A stretch of 64,000 bases of DNA from assembly GCF_000344685.1 (NCBI RefSeq), contig NW_006920413.1:762806-826805 (forward strand). Reading direction: 5' to 3'. A program made the translations under genes and the position numbers. Within the stretch, counting starts at the first letter, position 1; each line of letters starts with the position of its first letter. The stretch is from Gloeophyllum trabeum ATCC 11539 (Eukaryota; Basidiomycota; Agaricomycetes; Gloeophyllales; Gloeophyllaceae). The notes under the pieces are model-generated. The model did not search any database. It had not been told where the DNA came from and worked only from the letters and a program-made list of their open reading frames with translations. Shown here one piece after another: positions 45,655 through 56,922 of this stretch.

Positions 45655-47345
45655 CTACATGCCCCGCATGCTCATACCTGACGAGACGAGATCGTAAACA
45701 TTAATCAAGGGACACGGCTCCCTCGGGCCGCCTCTGTGCAGCGTAACATTGGCGCACAACTTCCCTGTGCCCGCATCGAATGCCACTTGGTCCTTCACAG
45801 AAGAAATGAGGCGCCTGGGGATAAGGATATCACACGGCTCGAGCTTCAACAAGTCGTCCGTGCCAGCCCGCGGGCGGAGTCGCCACAACTTGAGTTTGCG
45901 GTACTCACGGAAGATGAGGAAGGAGGTGCCCCGTGCCGAGTAGATGCAAGGTGTAGGGTAGCTGGGGAGGACCACGGATTCTGGAAAGGTTTGGAATTTG
46001 TGGACGGCCACTGAACCGGGGGTGCGGCGGTTCGGCGGTTCGAGTAGGGAGAATTCGAGTATTTCGGCAGGTGCATTCGGGCCACATGAGAGGAAGCAAA
46101 GAGTATGAGCGGCAGCGTCCGGAGGCGCGTAGGTGCTGAGAAGGTGCAGACTCCTGCCTTGCGTTTGTATCGTGGGGATATGGTCGTTCATATGGGAGCA
46201 TTTCAGACGGAACGTTTTATTTGGCGTCATGGACAGGAATTGGGACGCATTCCTCCAATTTGGTTCGCAAGGTAAGGTGAATGCCTCAACGTGGACATAT
46301 GCCGATTCGGTATCACCCCCGCGGGACTGACGAACGTAGCAGAACCAGACGTGCGTTGATGTGAGGATCGGATTACACAATAGCCATGAAAGACCTGACC
46401 AACTAGTACGCTTTGAGATGGCTTGAGTCCCATAAGCAAGTAAGAAAGTGTGAATCTCAGTACCTGATGAACAGAGATCTTATACTTGTTCCTTGTATAG
46501 AGGGAAAAGAGGGTTGCATGGTCTTCCCCGTGGCCCCCGTAGAACTCGCAAGCAAGCAGAAACCGATCGTTCAGGCTTAGGACCTGCGCCGCTCCCTCCA
46601 ACTCGTCGTAGATATCGTCGCAATGCCACTCTAACCTTCGGATGCACCTAAACGCTGTAGGGCGAGAAGGGTCAAGGGACAACTTGAGGACCGTTCTACG
46701 GGTGTCACACACGACGGTGAGCGACAGCGTATTATGGGTCATTCCTTCAAAGCCTTACATAGAATCCTGGGTCCCGATGTACGCGTACAGAAGGGCATCC
46801 TCGTCCAAACAAGCGTAGCAGACCGATTCAGCCATCCTGACTCCCGCAATTGCCTGCCACGTGACAGGGCTCGCTGAAGGGTCGGGGGCCTGCAAATCAT
46901 AGCACCTGACATAATTTGCACGGCCTGTTACCAGCCAACGCCCCTTCACAAGGTCAAGCATAACGGATTGAAACAAGTCCACTCCGCATTCTTCAATGCT
47001 GCATCGGAGGACAGGCTTCACCTCTCCGCTGGTACATGCGGCTTCGATTCTGGCCGCCTTACATAGCAGTCGCTGGAGTTCGCATGTCGGCGTAGTATCC
47101 CATGGTACGTTGGGTACTGGGAGGTCCGGGAGCGATACGCCGCCGTCCAGATTAGACGGTTCCGAGAGATCTCGCGCCACCGCCTGCTGACCTGGGACAC
47201 GCAATCGTCAGCGACGTAGGGGTTGCGCGTAGCCGGTATGACTGCGCCCTACCTCTTCCAGGCGGCGGATATCCAAAGGGTCCATGAAACTGATGACGCG
47301 GTATACAACATCGAATGGAAGCTCGTCGATGCCTGGATGATCCAT
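45655..47345 (-). CDS. F-box domain protein (apparent frameshift in exon 2)
   Basis: Minus strand, start ATG 47345. The N-terminus MDHPGIDELPFDVVYRVISF plus MDPLDIRRLEE, joined by an intron to VSRRWREISRNRLIWTAAYR, is a typical F-box, which binds Skp1 in SCF ubiquitin ligases. The C-terminal 450 residues (for example VMLDLVKGRWLVTGRANYV, YACLDEDALLYAYIG, VLSLNDRFLLACEFYGG, YSARGTSFLIFREYRKLKLW) look like repeated beta strands, as in many Agaricomycete F-box proteins, and would bind an unknown target. Oddity: after AAYR the frame must shift by one base near 47121-47145 to continue into SLPDLPVPNVPWDTT. This is a single-base lesion or an assembly error. The internal intron limits near 46745 and 46380 are uncertain. 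Confidence 0.75.
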
Positions 47346-48190
47346 TGTCCTATCAGTCATCGCTGTCGATGCTTGTGTGGTCAGTCCAGCCTCGGGAAAG
47401 GAGGGCTTTCAAAAGATGCTGCAGAGCGGGCGCCTGTTTTGCTATTAGTCTCCTTCACACCGCAACGAACACGCTGACGACGCTTTTGTGATACGCTTGG
47501 TCATCTGATGGGCTCTGAACGTAAACCTTACTTTATTCCTGTGACTGGGAAAGACGTGCCCATTGTGAACCCTGATGCCGGGGACGCAGGGCGCTTGGTG
47601 GGTTGATACCGTGACGTGCCGTCGAGAAGCGAGTGCGAGGGGATTCTGACGCGAAGTGCTAGTCTGGTTGCCGTCCATGATTGGGTTGTAACTGAACAGC
47701 AGGGCATATTTGTCGGTTTGACTTGGATCTGAGTTCGAAGTGTTTGCGTACTCGCAGCATCAAAGTGTGACAGTGCGTGTGGGCTTCGGGACATGTCGGA
47801 AACAGCCGAAACACTCTTTCCGTTGTCTATCTTACGATGCCCATTGGCAGCAGACAGTCGCACGACTGGATACGAAGCCTACTTACATATCGTCCCTAAA
47901 CCACAGCCTGCGGATTCAAGTTGGGCGCGTAGCCCCCCACCATTGGAATCTGAACGTTGGCCGGGATGCAAACCTACAAGCCTGAGGTACATACTGTTTC
48001 TTTTGATAAGCGCCCCGCCCAAGAACAGCCTGAGATCTCGAGAGATCAGTTACTCTCCCAGCAGCCTGTCTCTCTAGCGAGCTTAGTGGTACGAACTCTG
48101 GTTTTGGCGTACACATTTGGGAACTAATTGGTTGCACGCAGTTGATCGCCATTAATGAGTAGTAGGCGTACTACATGCTTATAATCCTCA
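47346..48190. other. intergenic region
   Basis: About 850 bases between the F-box start and the end of the dehydrogenase gene, both minus. No recognisable gene; the left part should hold the F-box promoter. Confidence 0.45.
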
Positions 48191-49513
48191 TTAAGCCTTG
48201 AGATATCGCTCCACAATTTTACCAACTTTCGGAGTCACTTTATTCAACACCTGGACAGTTTCATCCTGGAACAGGGTCTGAGTTTGTGCACCATGGCATC
48301 AAAACTATTTGGCGTACCCATATGCGGTCCCCGCTTTCCTTTCCAGCGTCGCTCAGGACGAAATCACTTGGCTCCACGATTTCATTCCAAGACACATATC
48401 CGCCTTTAATCTTGTCTACGGCTGACGGATCTTCAACTGCTCCCGGTGGTCCTAGAGCGCCGTACAGAATTTGACGGGAGCCCTCCTCACTCGTAATAGT
48501 CACCAGCTCGATTCGCTCCCCATTGTGCTCGACGGACGGAGGCGGGTAGTCCTCGGCTTCATGGCGGAGCTCTGAGTCGCAGTATCCAGGGTCGATTGCG
48601 GTGACGATCAAGGGAGATGCCGGTGGAAGGCGTGCATTCAGTGCTCTGACAAAGAGGACATTGAGCACTAGACACTAGTTAGCTATCTGCCACAAAAAGG
48701 TGCAGAGGCCCGTACGTTTCGATGTCACATATAGTTGCTGTCTGAGTATCAAAGCGGTGAGATCAGTCGCTGTTAACCGCGACGAATGCGCATTGCTCAC
48801 CCTTGCAGAACCCCTTCTTCACTTAACTTCTCCAGGATGCTGGGCGACTGCCTTATAGACTCGTTGAGATCCATCCAGTAGTGAACGCCGCTGGCCACGA
48901 CCACTAATCTGGTCTGGACAGAATGTTCCGAGGCCGTCTTCAAAAGTGAAGGTAGAAGGAGCAAAGAGCACAGAACTGTGGATAGGTGATTGACGTGCAG
49001 TCTGGTGCACCAGTTTAGCGAAACCGATACTGGGTGGACCAGTACGCGACGTTACTTACGTCGACTCCCACCCTTCCTCCTTCGTGTACGTGAAGGTCGC
49101 TTTGGCAGCGTTCATGACGAGGTAATCAAGGCGGCCCCCGTCTTTCTCCCACTTCTCCGCGAATTCAACCACAGAGGAAAATCGAGCCAGATCGATCATC
49201 CAGAGTTCTGCGGTCTTTTTTCCGGTCGCGCTTTCCACCGCTATATCATGAGGAAGTCATGGTGCGATCATATAACATCATGCTTTCCAGCCTACTTACC
49301 TGCCACAGCTCTTCTGCCTTTTTCCTCATTCCGGCAGGCAAGGATTACCCGGGAGGCGTTCATGTTCACGAAATGTTTGGCTGCTTCCAGACCAATCCCT
49401 GTATTGGCACCTACGACAATGACCGTTTTACCAGAAAGATCGGCCTTAACAGCGAGAGGAGGAGCCCCCGCACGGTGGCGGAGGATCTCCTTGAGCATAT
49501 CGACCTGTCCCAT
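48191..49513 (-). CDS. short-chain dehydrogenase/reductase
   Basis: Minus strand, start ATG 49513 (MGQVDMLKEILRHRAG), stop TAA 48191-48193. The cofactor motif GKTVIVVGANTGIGLEAAKHF (TGxxxGIG type) and strand ASRVILACRNEEKGRRAV are in exon 1. ELWMIDLARFSSVVEF and LDYLVMNAAKA (NNAG-like) follow. The catalytic Tyr-x3-Lys is present as YVTSK, with the intron right after Lys, continuing into LNVLFVRALNARLP. A short last exon encodes DETVQVLNKVTPKVGKIVERY. The family oxidises or reduces alcohols/ketones with NAD(P); the substrate is unknown and no pathway neighbour suggests one. It resembles fungal retinol-dehydrogenase-like SDRs. Confidence 0.88.
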
Positions 49514-49897
49514 GACTTGAACTTGACTTAAGCTTTGGGAGGTTAGAAGACACACGGAAAGGGACGGTTGCTTCGAACGCTGTTATGTATCCTGTCTGGC
49601 ATGACGCCAAAGGCTTGCGTACGTGCTCGGCAGTGAACTTGTCTTGGCCAATGGGGCGACACGTCAGGGTGTTTATGCTATAGCACAGTTTGAAGATGCG
49701 CTCGATCGATAGTTCTCTGCACTTGATTTGTCACCCTCTCATCATGGGATACATAGTAACATACAATCATCGTTGCTTGTGCCATAATCCGGCCTGCAAC
49801 GATCACTATTGGTTACAGCATCGCCCGGGAGTTTCGCAGATACGGATACGTTGGTGAGTCAGTGCTTAGTGTTCAATCGTAAGCTAGCATGACCAGA
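49514..49897. other. intergenic region
   Basis: Spacer between two minus-strand genes; it should hold the dehydrogenase promoter. No site is convincing. Confidence 0.45.
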
Positions 49898-50923
49898 TCA
49901 ACCGTATAATGTCTGGTCATGCCCAGTCCCGAATAACCCTACTTGCCAGCTGCTAGGCTGCTTCCACTCCGTAATCCGGGCATCGATGCCCAGGACCTTG
50001 GCTGAGACCGCTGCCAATAGGTGAGCATCGCCTCTATTATCGCCCTCCATGACGAACTGCAGAAGGCATGCAGTGGGGATGGACCAAGATGAGGGATACG
50101 TGGAAATGGTAGACAGAATCCGCCGGGTAAGACCGCCTCCTGGGATGAACGGTATTGGAGTGGATTCAATGGGACGTATGACTTGGTCTGAGAGCCGGTA
50201 CTGCGGAGAGGGAGAGGTATACGACGGAATAGGTAGGTTCAATATTGAGGACAGAGACGTCTGGGCAATTGATGGTGAATTGCTCGGTACGATGTGGTAT
50301 GTCGGGGTTCTGAGACAATCAAACAGATGAACATAAGCACGGTATTATCTTGAATAACCACGCACATCATCTGCGAATCAGCTCTGTTCGAGGAGTTGAT
50401 GCCTGATAAAAAGAGAACGGATGCGATACCGGATGTCTGGATGAAGTCTAGAAGAGATTCCGTGAATTCTTGCTTCCGATTCTAGCCCCTTTCATGTTAG
50501 CTCAGCAAATTCTCGTGGCAAAAGCAATGCATACTTTGAGGGCAGGTGACCTCTGCTGAACAACGACTATACTAACTCCATCTTGTCCATAGACTAGGAC
50601 GCGTAAGCCCAGGCACTGCTGGTGAAATGATGGTAAACCAGACTTACGCTCAATGGGAGTCGTTACGCCTGATTCCCCATCCTCACGCGCAGCTACAACA
50701 GGGATGACGTCCTTGGGATTGAAGATACCAACGTGTTTCAAGGAAAACGATGCAATGAGCAAATCAACCGCAAGCTGCGAAACATTTCCGGCCGAGACAA
50801 TTGGCTGCCTTGACGGTCCTGATCAGAGGCATCCTACGCAGGAAAATGGGCTGTAGGGGCACTAACGACGACGAGCGTCTTGCCTGCTAGAGAGAAAGGA
50901 GTCTTGGGATAGTAGAAGGACAT
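49898..50923 (-). CDS. proteasome assembly chaperone 2
   Basis: Minus strand, start ATG 50923 (MSFYYPKTPFSLAGKTLV), several short exons, stop 49898. The protein continues with PIVSAGNVSQLAVDLLIASF and IFNPKDVIPVVAARE, then ends with the conserved PAC2/Add66 C-terminus: IPFIPGGGLTRRILS, LLQFVMEGDNRGDAHLLAAV, WKQPSSWQVGLFGTGHDQTLYG. PAC2 pairs with PAC1 to guide assembly of the 20S proteasome alpha ring. The family's ATP-grasp-like ligase fold need not be catalytic. Identity rests on the strongly conserved N- and C-terminal blocks; the exact middle exon limits (50250-50650) were not all resolved. Confidence 0.88.
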
Positions 50924-51508
50924 CTTAGACAAGGAAGGGTTGGGTCAGGATCTGTAAACGAGGGAACCGCGGTCCGGCTTTCTCACGCATATAAAGTCCT
51001 TACATGCCACAGCCACAACTGCGCAGATCGCTGGCCGCCGCTTCCCTTGGTCAGCTTTGCATGCCGCGATTGCAGTCATTTCCTTGCGCCGCTCTCCACG
51101 ACGGAGATGATGCATTGCTATGCTTGGTGTGCATCGCACCCAAGTGAGCCATCCGTTTTGAACGTCGTCATTCCCTGGGTGGTGAGGATAGATTTCGCTC
51201 AAATGGTCCTCTGCGAGACACTGACTATCCGTAATGTTTTGGGGTGAATAGGCAGTACTAGTAGAGTGAAGCCAATTTGACATTGATTACTCCCTCCCAT
51301 CTGTCCGATGACCAACCGTCTATTTATGGGTTATCTCTGCTCCGCAGACGCTCACACTTCTGTGTACTCAGTCTTGTGGGAACCTCGACTATAGAGGTCT
51401 TCTATCAATGAAACTCAACACTGAATGGAGGTGCTTAAGCCTTCCGATAAGGCTACTCTCCGCAAGTTGATGAACCGCAGCGTCCTTGTACATGGTAAAG
51501 ACCGTGTC
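50924..51508. other. divergent promoter region
   Basis: 585 bases between the PAC2 start (minus) and the FAD monooxygenase start (plus). An in-frame upstream ATG at 51425 exists but lacks homology before the monooxygenase N-terminus. Confidence 0.5.
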
Positions 51509-53202
51509 ATGCCAACTCCTAGATTTCGCGTCGCGATATGGTATGGTTATGTTTTTTCTTTCGTTGTCTATGGTATTCAGTGCTATCGCGTTCTAGCGGA
51601 GGCGGTATATGCGGCTTGTGTCTGGCTGTTTCCTTGTCCAAAGACCCGTCGATAGAGGTCTCCATATATGAAGCTGCGCAGCGTTTCTCCGAAATTGGCG
51701 CAGGCGTGATGATATGGGCTAAAACATGGCGAATCCTTGAAATTATGGGCCTAGCAGACCAGTTTTCAAAGGTCGCACATGCTCCTCCGGACGGGTCGAT
51801 CGGAGTGGGTTTCGACTTCCGTAAATCAGATCAGCCACAGGAGGGCTTCAGGTTCCTGCTTTCCGAGATGCCTTGTACGTCAGGCATAGCTCCTGCCAGG
51901 CGAGCCTTTTGGCGTGCTAAACATGGTTCGTAGATGGATGTATCCGTTTCCACAGAGCGCATTTTCTTGACGTTTTGATCAACAACCTCCCGGAAGGGAT
52001 TGCGCACTTCAACAAGCGTCTATCGTCCTATACGCGCTCATCGTCGTCGTCTCCCATAACCCTTTGTTTCGCAGATGACTCTACTGCTGTGTGCGATCTG
52101 GTCATCGGATGCGATGGGATCAAGTCCACTATCCGGACACAAATGTATAGAGAAGAAGCGGAAAGGACAAAGAACGAGCGAGGCGACTGGGAATCCATTG
52201 TAGGATATATTGAGCCTGTCTGGAGCGGGACTATCGCGTACCGTGGTCTGATACCTGCATCGAGGCTGAAGGAGGGTCACAGTGCGCTGAGCAGGCCTAT
52301 GATGGTGAGTATCGGCACCTTGAGCAGCTAGTCCTCTCCCTCTTATACAATTATCCTCAGTACTGCGGCAAGGGTAAGGTGTGTCGCACATTAGCATGTC
52401 AGTTGCGACGGGAAATGACGTCCTGTAGCATGTCGTTAGCTATTCCATCTCTCAGGGAAGTATTGTCAACGTGGTCACATTCGCATCCGAGCCTGAGAAG
52501 GAAGGCATACCCTATGAAGGACCCTGGGTAACCGAGTGCTCCAGGCAAGAGCTGCTAGACTGTTACGCTGATTGGGAGCCGGAAGTCGAGGAGCTGCTAC
52601 AGGTGTGTTCCTCCAACCCTTGTATGAATGGATCAGATGAATTGCGGACCATATAGTGCATAGACAAGCCTACTCGCTGGGCTATCCACCATCTCAAACC
52701 TCTCCCGTTCTATGTAACCGATCGGGTCGCCTTGCTGGGAGATGCTGTGAGTCCCCCGATATCAATGTCTCCGTGAACGATTAGACATAGGTCCTTTAGG
52801 CGCATGCCATGACTCCACATCTGGGTGCTGGTGCCGGGCAGGCAATAGAGGTCATCTTGAGTCTCTGCTTGCTATGATGCACTCTTATGCTATCCTCTAT
52901 AGGATGCCTATATACTCTCTTTGCTCCTACAGCATCCGGACACTGACATCGAGTCCATCCCTCTCGTTTTGGAGGCATATGAAGATGCCCGCCTTCGGAA
53001 AGCCCAGCACATCCTTGAAGGATCATGGGATGCCGCATTGTTGTATGAATTCAACAGTGAAATGTATGGGTCGGACTGTAACAGGCTTGCAGACGTCATA
53101 CAGAGGCAATGGGGCTGGGTGTGGGAGTCTACGCCGGAGGAGGATGAGCAGAATGTTCTTAAATGGTTATCAGAGCAGAAGAGACTGAGGAAAGTGCAAT
53201 AG
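51509..53202 (+). CDS. FAD-dependent monooxygenase, salicylate-hydroxylase-like
   Basis: Start ATG 51509 (MPTPRFRVAI). The first intron, 51541-51596, joins to CGGGICGLCLAVSLSKD, the FAD-binding GxGxxG motif with downstream EVSIYEAAQRFSEIGAGV. Further blocks are YGCIRFHRAHFLDVLIN, DLVIGCDGIKSTIR (the DG motif contacting FAD and NADPH), IAYRGLIPASRL, an 18-nt micro-exon (52361-52378) joining MYCGKGKHVVSYSISQG, and DRVALLGDAAHAMTPHLGAGAGQ (the GD motif). It ends SEQKRLRKVQ at 53202. These group A flavoprotein hydroxylases use NAD(P)H and oxygen on aromatic acids or secondary metabolites; the substrate is unknown. The lone neighbour tRNA and the unrelated PAC2 gene give no pathway hint. Confidence 0.88.
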
Positions 53203-53260
53203 AAAAGTGCATCATTCATTTACTGGCCTATTATATAGGTTAATTTGAATCGCTGAGGTA

Positions 53261-53358
53261 TCTCTGGTAGTATATCGGATAGTACACCCGCCTGTCAAGT
53301 TCTCCACTCGGAAAAAGCCAAAACGCGGGAGAGCGGGGTTCGACTCCCCGCCAGAGAG
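53261..53358 (+). tRNA. tRNA-Asp (GTC) with 26-nt intron
   Basis: The acceptor stem TCTCTGG (53261-53267) pairs with CCAGAGA (53351-53357), discriminator G. The anticodon arm CCCGC-CTGTCA...C-GCGGG has anticodon GTC at 53294-53296, interrupted by a 26-nt intron (53298-53323) one base 3' of the anticodon, the canonical position. The T arm CGGGG-TTCGACT-CCCCG is perfect and TTTT at 53361 can terminate Pol III. It sits 58 bases past the monooxygenase stop codon. Confidence 0.95.
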
Positions 53359-54060
53359 TGTTTTACACTGTTTCCATCGGTAGGAATCTTTTGCCGCTGT
53401 TCCCCCTCGATTGTATGGCGATCCGTATGATCTTGCACCATTTTCACCTGTTCTGCTTTGTTTATGGCTAAAATATAAGCTTTGCCGGGCGTTCCGGTCC
53501 AGACGAGTTCCAATATGCACTTCCATCAGTGATTAAGGCTGTGAGTCATCCAGGGACAATCCCAGTCATCCCCCCATCTGCTCGCCTCGATTGCGACTCA
53601 CGGGATCAAGTTCTGCCGTGGAAGGTTTACCGTGGGAATATGTGGAAGCGAGAGTCACACAGGACAATGATCACTAGCGCGACCGTGACGCCGTGACCAG
53701 CGCGTTGGGGCCACATTACCTGGTCGACGTGTTCTTTCTTGGACGCACATCCGATTTCCTACTGCACCAGAACGTACGCCACCACGACGTTAGTATTGAC
53801 TGTCTGTGAGTCATCTTATAGGTGGAAAGAACATCGTAGCTCAGTACACGTAGAGCTGTGTAGAGTTACTGTGTGACCTTTGTTCTCTCTTTGGTCACTT
53901 CAGGGCTCACAACGACCGAGGTTTGTTGTATATATCTGATGTTTGATCGATGTTCATTTTGCAACAGCACTTCCTTTCTGCGAGCAGCAAGCTCTTATAA
54001 GACCCCACCTCTGGTGTGTGCTTACTTTTCCACCTCTGCCTCCTTCGTGGATGCCTCCGC
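53359..54060. other. intergenic region
   Basis: About 700 bases without a recognisable gene between the tRNA and the kinase relic. Confidence 0.45.
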
Positions 54061-54311
54061 ATGATGGCCGGCAGATGCAAAAAGGTTCCTAAAGCCCGTA
54101 CTGTTGAAAGCTCGGCACCCACGCGAAAGCCTCCTGATAATATGCCTCACAAGGTGAAACTTGCTACACACCCCGCCCCTCATCTGTCCATTGGCGAGGA
54201 CACACTCAGCGACATCGAGGAACAGGTTGAAGCCGAACTAGAGGGTTACCAAGACAAGATGTCTGGACTCATCGAGCGCCTCTTCCCCGATGCTGCTCTG
54301 CCTGTGCCCAT

Positions 54312-54616
54312 TAGTGATGCCGCGGTCCGGCTCGGTCTGGTTATTGGCCCAAATTTCCGGACCTGGGACTGGACCCAAGGTCCAGTTCGGGTAAATGTCC
54401 GGACTGTGAACCTCAAAGAACCCGAAATGGTGTTGGGTCTGGTCAGGTTCGGGTTCGAACCCTTCAAAATTACCATATTTAGGTATGGTTCGGGCATTGT
54501 GGCTCCACCTGGACCTCATTGTCCACCCCAAAGCCGAACCGCGGACCAGAACCTGGGTCCGGTCCGAGGTTCGAACTGGTTCTCCCAGGTTCGGGAACCG
54601 GACTGCGGCATCACTA
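54312..54616. mobile_element. hAT-like MITE, 305 bp, 8-bp target duplication
   Basis: Terminal inverted repeats TAGTGATGCCGCGGTCCGG (left) and, read in reverse, TAGTGATGCCGCAGTCCGG (right), flanked on both sides by the 8-bp duplication GTGCCCAT (54304-54311 and 54617-54624). The interior is a GGTTCGGG-rich palindromic sequence without coding capacity. An 8-bp duplication and TAG-type TIRs point to the hAT superfamily. It interrupts the kinase reading frame right after LPVPI. Confidence 0.88.
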
Positions 54617-54880
54617 GTGCCCATTGACACCTACAAAAAACTTGCAACTGGATGAGACTCTCGATACTCGAAGGCAAACAAGAGATGGAATAGGTGCCCT
54701 TCTCTGACACAGGGGTCCCATAATGGAGATCAAGAGAAGCTTCTGGCCAGCTGGCTTACAAACCTCGCAAAAGGAAATCGGGAAAATTGTCAAGAAAGAC
54801 TGCAATAGGGTTGTAACTGGCAACTACGCGAAGAATGGGAATCATCTATCTGGTGGGCCAGGCTACAGATGCCGCCCGGA

Positions 54881-54900
54881 TGTCTTGATCTGTCTTGATC
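54881..54900 (+). repeat. 10-bp tandem duplication causing frameshift
   Basis: TGTCTTGATC occurs twice in a row. Removing one copy puts RPDVLI directly in frame with FEKGVAQMWETVISDWELKS, so this is a frame-breaking duplication in the kinase relic. Confidence 0.8.
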
Positions 54901-56468
54901 TTCGAAAAGGGGGTGGCCCAGATGTGGGAAACAGTCATCTCAGACTGGGAATTGAAGAGTAACTACCATGCCAAGAAGGACACTGAAAGGGCTGTGGCAG
55001 AGGGTGTCCGTCTCATTTATGGAAGCCAGTATGACAGACGATTCATACTTTCACTGGCTATTCTAGGATATCAATTTATTGTCCATGTCTTCGACGGCAT
55101 TGGCTAGATGTCCTCTGAAGTGTTCAACATGCATGAAAATCCCCTTGTCTTCTTGAGGGTCTTTACCGCAGTCATGTTCTTGGACAAGGAGTATCTTGGG
55201 TTCAACCCCAGCATCAGCGTCAGGTGTCCTGGAGGCGGTGCTCGTAGCTTGACTGTGGCGGGCAAGTCATACGTGATTGAGGAGCAGGTGTGGAACAGCC
55301 CTTCAATTATAGGTTGTGGAACATCCTGCTGGTGTGCAACCTGTGGCGCTGACATGTATGCCATCAAAGATTACTGGCCAGATGTCACGCGGGGTAGCAC
55401 TGAGATTGAGTTCTTGAATGCTGCACGAGATGTACCAGGCGGAATCAAGGGTGTCTGCAAGCTAGTAGATGAAGAGCTCGTCAGATTCCGAGGAGCGGAG
55501 GATATGACTGACCTGATACGACCTCCGGCAATGAAGGAGAAAGTCATGTCAGGACAGCACTGTCAATTGCATAGGCATCTGGTGCTGCAGCCATTTGCGG
55601 TTCCTATTACTCATTTCGCAACAAAACAGGAATTAATAAGCGCTTTCATAGATGTCATTCAAGGTGAGCACTTCCGACCTCCTCTCATACCATGGATTTC
55701 AACTAAACCCTCTACGATACCTCACCAGATGCTACTCCAGAAGGTGCACATCCTCCAACGAGACTTTAGTGTCAATAACATCATGCTGGTCACTACGCCA
55801 GATGACTCTGGATGCCAAAGAGGACTGCTCATTGACCTCAATTATGCACTGTGGTATTCCGAGGACCATGGGGAGATGGTGAAGGAGCGAAAGGTTGGCC
55901 AAGCCGAACGTACCATGAGTTCTGTCGTGGTACCTTACGTGGTATGTCTATACTCACTGATGCTTAGGGCACCATGCCTTTCATGGCTATAGAACTCCTG
56001 GTCTCGGGCGGGAAATTGGTACATAGACCTAAATGGAACCTCGAGTCTTTCTTCTACGTGCTCATGTGGATCTGCATTCTCTACAACGGTCCCAATAACT
56101 CAGAAAGGGATATCTTGTTCAGCAAAACTGTCTGGTATCGGTGGACAATCAGGAAACGCATCTCACCTATGACTCCCTATTTTGGTTTCCCCCTGTCTAT
56201 GTTGACCTATCCGACATCTATAGACCTATGGAGGACTATGTATCCGGGGGGAAACCACTATAGAATTTGGTGTTTCGTGATGGACGCGAGGCACTTTCAT
56301 GGACGCAGGGGTGTCCAAGTCGGGATACATGAAGGACGACGTTATTTGGCCAAACACACTACTTGAAGTATCTGCTTACTTCGAGGACCTTAAGTCATGT
56401 CTAGACAAGTGGTGCACTCTGCTATTCAAGTCAGACCCCGTAACCCACAATCAAGTCCTTTGTATTCT

Positions 56469-56922
56469 TAGCGTTGGGTGCGGGTTGCACTGCGGGTGGT
56501 CAGAGCGACACCGCACCCGCACCCGCACCCGCATACTCCGTACCCTCGGCGGGTGCAGGTCTAAAACCCACCGTCGAGACCGCCGGTCATTGGCCGATGC
56601 CCGAGGCCACCTGGGGACCACTACATAGGCATCAAGAATGGCTTACCAGGTGAGCTGGGTCCTCGCCCATTGCACATAAGTTGCTCGCAAGGCTGGTAGT
56701 GGTCTTAATATGCTCCCTAAATGACTGGTCAGTCGATTTCTAAGTCTAAAATTGATCATTTCAGGTACAAAACAGGCCCCCTCAATGAGAACCGCGGACC
56801 CGTATACCCGGCATCGCGGGTCGCGGTATGGCACGGTGTGGACAGTCCACGCACCGTACCCGCACCCGAGTGACCCTCGGGTTGAATACCGCAGTGGCAC
56901 CTGCCACCCGCGCCCAACCTTA
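56469..56922. mobile_element. second hAT-like MITE, 454 bp, 8-bp target duplication
   Basis: The ends read TAGCGTTGGGTGCGGGTTG and, in reverse, TAAGGTTGGGCGCGGGTGG, flanked by the 8-bp duplication TGTATTCT (56461-56468 and 56923-56930). The interior is GC-rich with short CACCCG repeats and no convincing frame. Excising the element and one duplication restores kinase coding QVLCIL directly into RKTYDSLLEPRED. The TIRs differ from the MITE at 54312, so it is a separate family. Confidence 0.85.

Noticed and set aside
54440..54465. B-box-like GGTTCGAACCC suggesting a tRNA
   Set aside because: It is part of the GGTTCGGG-rich MITE interior; no acceptor or anticodon arms can be folded.
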